Positions 8,304 through 15,149 of a stretch of 64,000 nt of DNA are shown here, one piece after another. The number at the start of each line of letters is the position of its first letter. The first letter of the stretch is position 1. The notes beneath the pieces are model-generated. The model was not told the origin of the DNA. It ran no database searches and worked only from the letters and a program-made list of their open reading frames with translations. The DNA is from Chryseobacterium sp. BLS98. GTDB taxonomy: Bacteria; Bacteroidota; Bacteroidia; Flavobacteriales; Weeksellaceae. The DNA lies in the NCBI RefSeq assembly GCF_001045445.1, contig NZ_LFNF01000004.1, positions 124,001 to 188,000 on the forward strand, read 5' to 3'. Made by a program: the position numbers and the translations under genes.

Positions 8304-9269
8304 TTATCGTATAGTTTCTTTTTGTAGCTTAATAATTTGTTCTGCAAGTTCCGCACCGATTTTCTCCTGTGCATCTACGGTGTTTCCACCCACATGAGGA
8401 GAAAGGGATAGCGCAGGATTCATGAGTAAAGGTAACTCAGGAGTCGGTTCGTTCTCGAAAACGTCCAGTGCTGCCCCTGCTACCTTTTCAGATTCGATGA
8501 AATCTATAAGGGCTACCTCATTGATCACACCGCCTCTTGCAGTATTCACTATGTAGACTCCGTCCTTCATTTTTTCGAACTGGGGCGTGTCTATAATATA
8601 TTCATTGGTTTTGGGCGTATTGATGCTGATAAAGTCTGTGTCTTTAAGGAAAGCATCCATATCATTGGTGGAAGTGATTTCAAAGTTTAAGGTCTGCCCA
8701 TCAAAAAAGTCCAGAGTGAGAACCTTTGTTTTCGGGTTTTTTGTTAATACCTTGATTTTCATTCCTAATGCGATTCCCATTTTTACGACTTCCTGTCCAA
8801 TACTTCCAAAGCCGATCACTCCAAGTGTTTTTCCTGAAAGTTCATAGGCTTTGCTGAATGACTTTTTCATGGCATCGAAGTGGGTTTCCCCCTCCAAAGG
8901 CATCAGGCGGTTCGACTCGTGAAGGAATCTTGCCAGTGCAAAAAAATGCCCGAAAACAAGTTCTGCAACCGATTTTGAAGATGCAGTAGGGGTATTGATC
9001 ACTTTTATGCCTTTACTTTTAGCATAGTCTACGTCAATATTATCCATTCCGATACCGCCGCGTCCGATAATTTTCAGGCTGGGGCAGGCATCGATCATCT
9101 CCTGTCTCACTTTCGTAGCACTTCTTACAAGGAGGATATCTACGTTATTTTCGTTGATGAAATTAATAACATGATCCTGCGCCACTCTGTTGGGCAGGAC
9201 TTCAAATCCTGCTTCTTTGAGTGCCAGTTCTCCTGTTTTCGAGATTCCGTCGTTTGCTAAAACTTTCAT
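8304..9269 (-). CDS. serA: D-3-phosphoglycerate dehydrogenase / D-2-hydroxyacid dehydrogenase
   Basis: A 321-residue NAD-dependent 2-hydroxyacid dehydrogenase, probably oxidising 3-phosphoglycerate to 3-phosphohydroxypyruvate, the first step of serine synthesis. The dinucleotide-binding GFGSIGQ is at about 153-159. Catalytic residues are visible: Arg245 in NTARGGVINE, the Glu in DVFENEP (about 272-274) and His292 in LSPHVGGNT. It lacks the C-terminal ACT domain of the E. coli enzyme, so serine feedback through ACT is not expected; this short form is usual in Bacteroidota. Position between serC and DUF1015 supports the serine role over other D-hydroxyacids. A 10-base inverted repeat lies in the gap before it. 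Confidence 0.88.
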   Translation of the reverse strand: MKVLANDGISKTGELALKEAGFEVLPNRVAQDHVINFINENNVDILLVRSATKVRQEMIDACPSLKIIGRGGIGMDNIDVDYAKSKGIKVINTPTASSKSVAELVFGHFFALARFLHESNRLMPLEGETHFDAMKKSFSKAYELSGKTLGVIGFGSIGQEVVKMGIALGMKIKVLTKNPKTKVLTLDFFDGQTLNFEITSTNDMDAFLKDTDFISINTPKTNEYIIDTPQFEKMKDGVYIVNTARGGVINEVALIDFIESEKVAGAALDVFENEPTPELPLLMNPALSLSPHVGGNTVDAQEKIGAELAEQIIKLQKETIR

Positions 9270-9285
9270 GTATTATTTTAGATTT

Positions 9286-9375
9286 AAAGATTGAAAAATT
9301 CTGCTATTTAAAAATTTTAAATCGGGTCGCAAATTAATAAATTTTAATTAACTGCTCTACAATCTTTCAATCTTT
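9286..9375. repeat. Inverted repeat in the serC-serA gap
   Basis: AAAGATTGAA (9286-9295) and its inverse TTCAATCTTT (9366-9375) flank an AT-rich stretch, and partial copies of the same word (caatcttt) lie beside the right arm. It could be a short dispersed repeat or a weak processing hairpin. There is no T run, so it is not scored as a terminator. Confidence 0.35.
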
Positions 9376-9393
9376 GAATTTTTTAGTGTTTAA

Positions 9394-10458
9394 TTACTTG
9401 ATTGATCTCATAACATCTACCAGAACCTGAACGCTTTCAATAGGTAAAGCATTGTATAAACTTGCTCTGTAGCCGCCCAGACTTCTGTGTCCGTTTAATC
9501 CGCTGATTCCTGCTGCTTTCCATGCATTGTCGAATGCCTCTTTTTTGCTCTCATCTGTCAGTTTGAAGGAAACATTCATTAAAGAACGGTCTTCTTTTAC
9601 GCAGAAAGTTTCGAAAAGAGGATTGCTGTCGATCTCTTCATATAATAACTTTGCTTTGGCTTCATTTCTGATTTCAGCTGCTGCAATTCCTCCATTCCTT
9701 TCAAGATACTGCAGGGTAAGAAGGGAAGCGTATACAGGGAAAACCGGCGGGGTATTGTACATGGATTCTTTTGAAATATGCTGGGAATAATCCAGGATAG
9801 AAAGCATGTTCTCTCTGCCGGTTTTTCCAAGGATTTCTTTTTTGATAACTACCAAAGTAACTCCTGCAGGCCCCATATTTTTCTGAGCACCGGCATAGAT
9901 CAGGTCAAACTTGGAAAAATCCAGCTGTCTTGAGAAAATATCTGAGCTCATGTCACAAACCATCAGAGTGTCCACATCCGGAAAAGATTTCATTTGGGTT
10001 CCGTAGATGGTATTGTTGGATGTGCAGTGGAAATAATCATATTCTGAACCTACCGTATAATTTTTTGGAATGAATGAGTAATTTTCTTCTTTGGAAGAGC
10101 CTACCACATCTACATTTCCTAATTTTTTTGCTTCTTTAATGGCTCCTGCTGCCCAGGTTCCCGTATCCAGATAAGCTGCTTTACCACCTACTTTCAAAAG
10201 GTTGTAAGGAACCATTGCAAACTGCAGGCTTGCACCTCCTCCTAAATAAAGCACTTCATAATCATCGCCAAGGTTCATCAGCCTTTTCACAATAGCGCGG
10301 GCTTCGTCCATTACGGCAACAAAGTCTTTACTTCTGTGGGAAATTTCAAGAAGGGATAATCCGATTCCGTTAAAATCTAAAATAGCTTCTGCTGATTTTT
10401 CAAAAACCTCCTGAGGTAAGATGCATGGCCCTGCACTGAAGTTGTGTTTTTTGCTCAT
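9394..10458 (-). CDS. serC: Phosphoserine aminotransferase
   Basis: PLP-dependent transaminase of 354 residues that converts 3-phosphohydroxypyruvate and glutamate to phosphoserine; it also serves pyridoxine synthesis in some bacteria. The N-terminus KHNFSAGPCILP is diagnostic for SerC, and the PLP lysine is Lys193 in YAGAQKNMGPAG. The ATG at 10458 is preferred over one at 10482 because it starts right before the conserved NFSAGP motif; the extra eight residues (MHNQKSKN) are not conserved-looking. Conserved LEISHRSKDF and NGHRSLGGYRAS bind phosphate and substrate. It lies upstream of serA on the same strand, with a terminator separating it from ferredoxin, so serC-serA-DUF1015 may have their own promoter. 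Confidence 0.93.
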   Translation of the reverse strand: MSKKHNFSAGPCILPQEVFEKSAEAILDFNGIGLSLLEISHRSKDFVAVMDEARAIVKRLMNLGDDYEVLYLGGGASLQFAMVPYNLLKVGGKAAYLDTGTWAAGAIKEAKKLGNVDVVGSSKEENYSFIPKNYTVGSEYDYFHCTSNNTIYGTQMKSFPDVDTLMVCDMSSDIFSRQLDFSKFDLIYAGAQKNMGPAGVTLVVIKKEILGKTGRENMLSILDYSQHISKESMYNTPPVFPVYASLLTLQYLERNGGIAAAEIRNEAKAKLLYEEIDSNPLFETFCVKEDRSLMNVSFKLTDESKKEAFDNAWKAAGISGLNGHRSLGGYRASLYNALPIESVQVLVDVMRSIK

Positions 10459-10544
10459 ATTTTTACTTTTTTGGTTGTGCAAGAATGGTAAGGACTTGCT
10501 GTTTATTTTTTGATATTTTACTGGATTATTTCAAATTTATAGTT

Positions 10545-10573
10545 AAAAAAACCGCCTCATTATGCTGAGACGG
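10545..10573 (-). terminator. Terminator after ferredoxin gene
   Basis: On the minus strand, CCGTCTCA-loop-TGAGGCGG is followed by seven T. It sits 9 bases past the ferredoxin stop and upstream of serC. Confidence 0.8.
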
Positions 10574-10581
10574 AGCTTTTA

Positions 10582-10932
10582 TTATTCACCGTGTAAGAAT
10601 GCTTTTTTGTTAAGCAGGGTTTCTTCAGATTCTACGTGGTCTTCATCTGGTACACAGCAGTCTACCGGGCAAACAGCCGCACACTGAGGTTCTTCGTGGA
10701 ATCCTTTGCATTCGGTACATTTATCTGTTACAATGAAATATACATCATCACTTACGGGTTCCTGTGGCGAATCTGCATCTACAGTAAGTCCTGACGGCAT
10801 GGTTACGGTACCTTTAAGAGCTGTGCCTTCAGAAGCTTTCCAATCTACGGCCCCTTCATATATTGCATTATTTGGGCATTCCGGCTCACAGGCTCCGCAA
10901 TTAATGCATTCATCAGTTATTTTAATAGCCAT
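10582..10932 (-). CDS. 4Fe-4S dicluster ferredoxin
   Basis: A 116-residue soluble electron carrier with two cysteine clusters. The first is CINCGACEPECP near residues 10-21. The second is CTECKGFHEEPQCAAVCPVDCC, with an 8-residue insert between the second and third Cys that is typical of the Alvin/Fdx long-loop type. The central acidic stretch and C-terminal tail (EETLLNKKAFLHGE) are as in Bacteroidota homologues. It is divergent from an acyl-CoA reductase gene with a gap of only 59 bases holding promoter-like boxes for both directions. The electron donor or acceptor cannot be told from sequence. Confidence 0.93.
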   Translation of the reverse strand: MAIKITDECINCGACEPECPNNAIYEGAVDWKASEGTALKGTVTMPSGLTVDADSPQEPVSDDVYFIVTDKCTECKGFHEEPQCAAVCPVDCCVPDEDHVESEETLLNKKAFLHGE

Positions 10933-10945
10933 CGCTAATTTTTTT

Positions 10946-10953
10946 TAAATTTG
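10946..10953 (+). promoter_or_regulatory. -7 promoter box for acyl-CoA reductase
   Basis: TAAATTTG matches the Bacteroidota TAnnTTTG box, about 40 bases before the ATG at 10992. A second match facing the other way (TAATTTTG on the minus strand, 10956-10963) may drive ferredoxin, so the two divergent promoters nearly overlap. No clear -33 box was seen for either. Confidence 0.5.
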
Positions 10954-10991
10954 CACAAAATTACAAAATATTCCCCAATTTAAAAGTAATT

Positions 10992-12026
10992 ATGAATATC
11001 GAAAATCAAGTTTTAGGACTTATTAAGTTAAGTGAGTATATAAAAGAGTTTTTGGCAAAGGATCAGAAGGATTATAATGAGGCGGATAACGAGTTTGAGT
11101 TATTGCTTAAAAGATCTGAAATAGAGAATCCTTGGTTTACCATTGAAAATCAGAAATTTGCCCTGAAAGAATGGACGAGTTTACTTACGCAGGAAAATAT
11201 AAACAACTGGATTGGAAATTATTCTGTTTCCAGGACTCCAAAAAGGGTGGGATTGATCCTGGCCGGAAATATTCCTCTTGTTGGGCTTCATGATGTGATA
11301 TCGGTTGTTTTAAGCGGTCATATTCCTTTAATCAAGCTGTCTTCCAAAGACAGGCAGATGGTTCCGTTTCTGTTGAAAAAATGGAATGAGCTGTCCGGTG
11401 GAGCCGTACAGTCTGAATTTGTTGAAAAACTGGAGAATTTTGATGCCGTGATCGCTACAGGAAGCAACAATACGGCACGTTACCTGGAATATTATTTCAA
11501 AGACCATTTGAATATTATCCGTAAAAACAGGACTTCGGTTGCCGTACTGGAAGGTAATGAGACTCCTGAGGAACTTCAGCTTCTGGCCGAAGATATTTTC
11601 AGGTATTTCGGGCTTGGATGCAGGAATGTGACCAGGATTTTTATTCCGGAAGATTTCGTGATCGACAGGTTATTTGAAAGCTTTTTAAATTTCCAGGATA
11701 TTATCAATCATCATAAATATGCTAACAATTATGATTACAACAGGGCAGTTTATCTTCTGAATCAGGATAAATTCTGGGATAATAATTTTGTGATGCTGAA
11801 AGAGGATGATAAACTTTTCAGTCCGCTTTCGGTAATCAACTTCAGCAGATACTCGTCATTGGAAGATGTAAAAAAATTCCTTGCTGAAAACGAAGAAAAT
11901 ATTCAGTGTATTGTGGCTAAAAACGAACTGGGATTGGATTCGATTCCTTTTGGCGAAGCACAGCATCCTGCTTTGGATACGTATGCGGATAATGTAGATA
12001 CGATGAGATTTTTGGAAGTGGTCTGA
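10992..12026 (+). CDS. Acyl-CoA reductase (LuxC family)
   Basis: A 344-residue protein of the LuxC/aldehyde dehydrogenase superfamily, which reduces acyl-CoA to aldehyde with NADPH. The nucleotide-binding region reads ILAGNIPLVGLHDVISVV, followed by IATGSNNTARYLEYYF. The likely catalytic Cys is in YFGLGCRNVTRIFIP. The protein is shorter than bioluminescence LuxC and no other lux gene is present, so light production is not implied; this short form is standard in flavobacteria next to the 4Fe-4S ferredoxin. The real substrate is unknown. The pairing with ferredoxin may be functional, supplying or taking electrons. Confidence 0.85.
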   Translation: MNIENQVLGLIKLSEYIKEFLAKDQKDYNEADNEFELLLKRSEIENPWFTIENQKFALKEWTSLLTQENINNWIGNYSVSRTPKRVGLILAGNIPLVGLHDVISVVLSGHIPLIKLSSKDRQMVPFLLKKWNELSGGAVQSEFVEKLENFDAVIATGSNNTARYLEYYFKDHLNIIRKNRTSVAVLEGNETPEELQLLAEDIFRYFGLGCRNVTRIFIPEDFVIDRLFESFLNFQDIINHHKYANNYDYNRAVYLLNQDKFWDNNFVMLKEDDKLFSPLSVINFSRYSSLEDVKKFLAENEENIQCIVAKNELGLDSIPFGEAQHPALDTYADNVDTMRFLEVV

Positions 12027-12071
12027 TTTTCGTATCTTAACTCACTTATTTTACCAAATACCAAAAAGATT

Positions 12072-12509
12072 ATGAAAAAAATATTTTTAGGACTTACATT
12101 GCTTGCCGCGCAGCTGATGTTTGCTCAGAAAGTGACGGGAGTAAAGGTTGAAAAGGTCCAGAAAGAAGTTCCGGCACAGCTGGACAAGGAAAAGGTTGCT
12201 TTGTATAATGAGAACTTCCTGAAGTTCGTTGAAGCGCTTAAGTCTCCGGACCGTACAGCTGTAGACGCACTTTTATCGGATAAAGTGAAGGCAATCGTTA
12301 CAGATGATGTTCTGAAAAAAGTAAAAGAAGGCTTTGATGTAAATAAAAAGCTGGAAATTCTAAGTACCGGCTACCATAAACTGATGGACGGTTCCAATCT
12401 TCCAAGCATTCATTACAAATATGCGGGGGAGTCAAAAGAGGTGATTATGGCTGTATTTGAAGAGGACGGAAAAATCCTTGGTGTAATGCCGGCGAAAAAG
12501 ACAAAATAA
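12072..12509 (+). CDS. Secreted protein of unknown function
   Basis: A 145-residue exported protein with a clear signal peptide (MKKIFLGLTLLAAQLMFAQ). The mature part starts with a Lys/Val-rich strand (KVTGVKVEKVQKEVPAQ) and continues as a mixed alpha/beta domain with ALKSPDRTAVDALLSDKVKAIV, resembling small ligand-binding folds of the NTF2/SnoaL shape (weak inference). There are no cysteines and no catalytic motif. It lies 45 bases downstream of the acyl-CoA reductase and 34 bases upstream of the Bax-inhibitor-1 gene, so it is probably co-transcribed with both. I do not recognise the family. Confidence 0.7.
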   Translation: MKKIFLGLTLLAAQLMFAQKVTGVKVEKVQKEVPAQLDKEKVALYNENFLKFVEALKSPDRTAVDALLSDKVKAIVTDDVLKKVKEGFDVNKKLEILSTGYHKLMDGSNLPSIHYKYAGESKEVIMAVFEEDGKILGVMPAKKTK

Positions 12510-12543
12510 TGAATATTCAAAACAAAATTAAAAAATACTAACT

Positions 12544-13233
12544 ATGATGACAGATGTTTTGGTTGCTCATTCCTCAGAAGTGGAAAAGGCAGCTTTTTAC
12601 AGAAAAACTTACTTGCATGTCGCTTTATCCATCCTCGCATTTATCGGGGTTGAAACTATTTTACTGAAAACTGTTCCGGTAGAGGTTATTGCTATGATGT
12701 TCGGGCAGAAATATACCTGGCTGCTCATTATCGGGGTTTTCTGGCTGGCTTCTATGCTGGCTTCCAAGTGGTCGCTTTCACAGAGCAGAACTACACAGTA
12801 TTTCGGATTAGGATTTTATATCATTCTGGAAGCGGTAATCTTCATGCCTATGATTTATATCGCAGCAGGAATGCAGGGTGGCGGAAACATTATTTTCCAG
12901 GCTGCTATGCTTACGATTGCGATGTTTGCAGGACTTTCTGCAGTGGCATTTACTTCTAAAAAAGATTTTTCATTTTTAAGAAATATCATTATTATCGGAG
13001 GTTTTCTTTCGATAGGATTAATTGTAGCCGGTGCTATTTTCGGATTCAATTTAGGGCTTTGGTTTTCCGTAGGAATGGTTCTTTTGGCTTCTGCGAGTAT
13101 TCTGTACGAAACAAGCAAGCTTAAAAATGTATATACTACCGGACAGTATGTAGGTGCTTCTTTACAGCTTTTTGCATCAATTATGCTGTTGTTCTGGTAT
13201 ATCCTGAGAATTTTAATGAGCAGAAGAAGCTAA
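12544..13233 (+). CDS. Bax inhibitor-1 / YccA family membrane protein
   Basis: A 229-residue integral membrane protein with seven predicted helices, of the Bax inhibitor-1 (UPF0005, TMBIM) family. Family features are the short charged N-terminus ending EKAAFYRKTYLHVALSILAF, the segment ASILYETSKLKN near residue 185, and the final helix LFASIMLLFWYILRIL. Homologues act as pH-sensitive calcium leak channels (BsYetJ) or interact with FtsH (YccA in E. coli). Here it closes the acyl-CoA reductase unit, with a strong terminator 64 bases further on. The family is certain; the role in this organism is open. Confidence 0.9.
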   Translation: MMTDVLVAHSSEVEKAAFYRKTYLHVALSILAFIGVETILLKTVPVEVIAMMFGQKYTWLLIIGVFWLASMLASKWSLSQSRTTQYFGLGFYIILEAVIFMPMIYIAAGMQGGGNIIFQAAMLTIAMFAGLSAVAFTSKKDFSFLRNIIIIGGFLSIGLIVAGAIFGFNLGLWFSVGMVLLASASILYETSKLKNVYTTGQYVGASLQLFASIMLLFWYILRILMSRRS

Positions 13234-13297
13234 TTTTAAATGAAGAATGAAAAGTGAAGAGTTATAAACTCTGATCTATCAATAATAATTAATTAAT

Positions 13298-13329
13298 CCC
13301 GGTGATAATTTCATCGGGATTTTTTATTT
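13298..13329 (+). terminator. Terminator after the Bax inhibitor-1 gene
   Basis: CCCGGTGA-taatt-TCATCGGG (one G-T pair) followed by a T-rich run ATTTTTTATTTTTT. Confidence 0.85.
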
Positions 13330-13332
13330 TTT

Positions 13333-13382
13333 AAACACAAATAGCACGAATATTTTCACAAATATTCGTGCTATTTGTGTTT
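13333..13382. repeat. Perfect 23-base inverted repeat between two terminators
   Basis: Arms 13333-13355 and 13360-13382 are exact inverse complements around a 4-base loop (TCAC). The core word is AATAGCACGAATATTT. It sits exactly between the rightward terminator at 13298 and the leftward one at 13400. It may be a small dispersed element or a transcription barrier. Confidence 0.6.
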
Positions 13383-13399
13383 TAATTAAGTAATCAAAC

Positions 13400-13430
13400 C
13401 AAAAAAAATCCCGGTAATATTCACCGGGAT
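13400..13430 (-). terminator. Leftward terminator downstream of the thioredoxin unit
   Basis: ATCCCGGT-aatattc-ACCGGGAT. On the minus strand it is followed by eight T. Its stem nearly repeats that of the terminator at 13298. Confidence 0.75.
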
Positions 13431-13622
13431 TTTAATTGGATTCTTTAATTGTATAAACAACGACAACAGCATCAGCAATGGCATATTACAGAAGCTTTAA
13501 GACGAATGTTTAAAATTGAAATTAAAGAATTGAGAAAATATAGTATCGAGGAAAGCCTCAGTAGTATTGTGTTTATAATCTTTTAATGATTAAATCTTTT
13601 AAATGATTCAATAAGAAAAAAA
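13431..13622. other. Intergenic stretch with a possible tiny coding remnant
   Basis: A rightward frame from a TTG at 13449 to a stop at 13584-13586 reads 45 codons. From an in-frame ATG at 13506 it reads MFKIEIKELRKYSIEES and then LSSIVFIIF. It has no evident promoter and faces the leftward genes. It could be a remnant or a chance frame. Confidence 0.2.
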
Positions 13623-13871
13623 TTATTTATCAATAGATCCTAAGACCTTCTGTGCAAAAGAATTCAGAGCATCTTTTTCGCTCATACCGTTCTGAACGCT
13701 GGCGTGTACTTCCAAAGCACCACAGATGTTGGTGATCAGCTCTCCTGCTACATTCAGATCTTCTTCACTGGTTCCTCTGAATTCGCAGAAGCTTTCTAAA
13801 ACTTCCAGAGTTTTCTCAAGATTCTCCGGAGTCTGGTTCTGATAAAACTGTCTGATTACGGGTAACTTCAT
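13623..13871 (-). CDS. Small conserved protein downstream of thioredoxin (possibly DUF6952)
   Basis: An 82-residue acidic, helical cytoplasmic protein starting MKLPVIRQFYQNQTPENLEKT, with single cysteines at FCEFRG and NICGALE. From memory it resembles the flavobacterial family named DUF6952; I cannot confirm this here. Its ATG overlaps the thioredoxin stop by one base (TAATG), so translation is coupled. This tight link, and the peroxiredoxin just upstream, suggests a role in thiol redox balance, perhaps as a small partner of the thioredoxin. No catalytic motif is seen. Confidence 0.72.
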   Translation of the reverse strand: MKLPVIRQFYQNQTPENLEKTLEVLESFCEFRGTSEEDLNVAGELITNICGALEVHASVQNGMSEKDALNSFAQKVLGSIDK

Positions 13872-14179
13872 TATTGTATTTCTTTAAAAAGATTAATTAA
13901 ACTCTCGGCCTGGTTGCTCTGTACCTGGTTTACCAATTCACCGTTTTTAAAAACTGCGAAAGTAGGAAGATTGTCAACCGTTGCCAGTTTTCTGCTTTCA
14001 GGAAGCTTTTCAGCATCTACATATAAGAAAGGGATATTTTCGTTTTCTGATGCCAGTTTTTTGAATTTTGGCTTCATGATTCTGCAGTTTCCGCACCATG
14101 TTGCGCCATATTGAACAACTACTTTTTCATTGTCGTTCACGATATTCTGTAATGTATCTTCTGTTAATTCTGTGTACAT
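13871..14179 (-). CDS. Thioredoxin family protein
   Basis: A 102-residue thioredoxin-fold protein with redox motif WCGNC (Cys29 and Cys32) in place of the classical WCGPC, and the cis-Pro in DNLPTFAVFKNGE. There is no signal peptide, so it is cytoplasmic. Asn in place of Pro in the active site probably shifts its redox potential, as seen in other atypical thioredoxins. It lies downstream of the 2-Cys peroxiredoxin on the same strand, with 165 bases between them holding inverted repeats, and is the natural candidate to reduce it. Its stop overlaps the start of the next small gene. Confidence 0.92.
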   Translation of the reverse strand: MYTELTEDTLQNIVNDNEKVVVQYGATWCGNCRIMKPKFKKLASENENIPFLYVDAEKLPESRKLATVDNLPTFAVFKNGELVNQVQSNQAESLINLFKEIQ

Positions 14180-14270
14180 AATGATAATTTGAAAATTTAT
14201 TAATTTGAAAGTGTGTTAATTGGCAAAAACGGAAATTGTTTCCTTGCCATTTTGTGTGAAAAAATAAATA

Positions 14271-14328
14271 GAAAATGAGATAATTTTTATATAAATCCTG
14301 AGATCAATTTTCAAATTATCTCATTTTC
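14271..14328. repeat. 16-base inverted repeat between thioredoxin and peroxiredoxin genes
   Basis: Arms GAAAATGAGATAATTT (14271-14286) and its exact inverse (14313-14328) flank a 26-base loop. Related words (TAATTTGAAA, GTGTTAATT) recur on both sides from 14188 to 14342, giving the gap an iterated look. It could be a weak hairpin between the two genes or a dispersed repeat cluster. Confidence 0.5.
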
Positions 14329-14344
14329 AAATTAACACATTATT

Positions 14345-14977
14345 TTAGTTCTTTGCTAAATATTCTGCGGTAGAATTTCTGTCTGCTTTCATCGCATCTT
14401 TTCCTTCTTCCCAGTTGGCAGGACATACTTCACCGTGCTTCTGAACGTGGGTGTAAGCGTCGATTAGTCTTAAATATTCTTTTACGTTTCTTCCTAACGG
14501 CATATCGTTTACAGACTCGTGGAAGATTTTTCCGGTTTCGTCAATAAGATAAGTTGCTCTGTAAGTTACGTTAGAACCTGTGAAAGTCTCTTCACCTTCT
14601 TCATTGTATTCAAAATCCTGATCTACAATTCCTAAAATGTTAGCCAATTGTCTGTGAGTATCAGCTAGAAGCGGGTAAGTTACCCCTTCGATACCTCCGT
14701 TATCTTTTGCAGTATTCAACCATGCAAAGTGTACCTCATTTGTATCACAAGAAGCACCGATTACTTTCGTGTTTCTTTTTTCGAATTCACCTAAAGCATC
14801 CTGGAAAGCGTGAAGCTCTGTAGGACATACGAAAGTGAAATCTTTAGGGTACCAGAATAAAAGTACTTTCTGCTGGTTAGAAGTTGCTTCCTCAAGGATG
14901 TTGATTCTAAGATCGTCACCCATTTCAGACATTGCATCAATTGTTACATTTGGGAATTTTTTTCCTACTAAAGACAT
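14345..14977 (-). CDS. 2-Cys peroxiredoxin (AhpC/TSA family)
   Basis: A 210-residue thiol peroxidase that reduces hydrogen peroxide and organic hydroperoxides. The peroxidatic Cys51 is in YPKDFTFVCPTELHAF, and the resolving Cys185 is in HGEVCPANWEEGK, so it is a typical 2-Cys enzyme. The catalytic Arg is within VTYRATYLID. The length and the full C-terminal tail match the AhpC/Prx1 group. No AhpF flavoprotein is adjacent; the thioredoxin downstream may be the reductant. A well-formed TAnnTTTG promoter and an ATCAATATTGAT palindrome lie upstream and may give oxidative-stress control (inference). Confidence 0.93.
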   Translation of the reverse strand: MSLVGKKFPNVTIDAMSEMGDDLRINILEEATSNQQKVLLFWYPKDFTFVCPTELHAFQDALGEFEKRNTKVIGASCDTNEVHFAWLNTAKDNGGIEGVTYPLLADTHRQLANILGIVDQDFEYNEEGEETFTGSNVTYRATYLIDETGKIFHESVNDMPLGRNVKEYLRLIDAYTHVQKHGEVCPANWEEGKDAMKADRNSTAEYLAKN

Positions 14978-15009
14978 AATTTTCTGTTTTTATATTAAAT
15001 TTTCTTGTG

Positions 15010-15017
15010 CAAAGATA
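15010..15017 (-). promoter_or_regulatory. -7 box of the peroxiredoxin promoter
   Basis: TATCTTTG on the minus strand matches TAnnTTTG. A TTTG lies 20 bases upstream (about 15038-15041 on the plus strand), the spacing expected for a Bacteroidota -33 box. The start site would fall about 30 bases before the ATG at 14977. Confidence 0.65.
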
Positions 15018-15040
15018 TAAACATTTCATCTATCAAACAA

Positions 15041-15052
15041 ATCAATATTGAT
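15041..15052. promoter_or_regulatory. 12-base palindrome at the peroxiredoxin promoter
   Basis: ATCAATATTGAT is a perfect palindrome that touches the -33 region of the peroxiredoxin promoter. Its place fits an operator for a peroxide-responsive regulator. It does not match a PerR or OxyR consensus closely, so the factor is unknown. Confidence 0.35.
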
Positions 15053-15085
15053 AAATAAAATCTATAATTGTTTTTAATGAATTTA

Positions 15086-15116
15086 AAGAAAAAAAGCCCT
15101 GAAATCAGAGCTTTTT
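15086..15116 (-). terminator. Terminator after the aminotransferase gene
   Basis: Stem AAAAAGC-c-CTG / CAG-a-GCTTTTT with a 4-base loop. On the minus strand it ends in TTTTTTTTC. Confidence 0.75.
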
Positions 15117-15149
15117 CTTTATGTTATACTCATTTTGATTGAGTCTAAT

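Noticed and set aside
10992-12026. LuxC homologue as a sign of bioluminescence
   Set aside because: No luxA, luxB, luxD or luxE is present and the short form is common in non-luminous flavobacteria.
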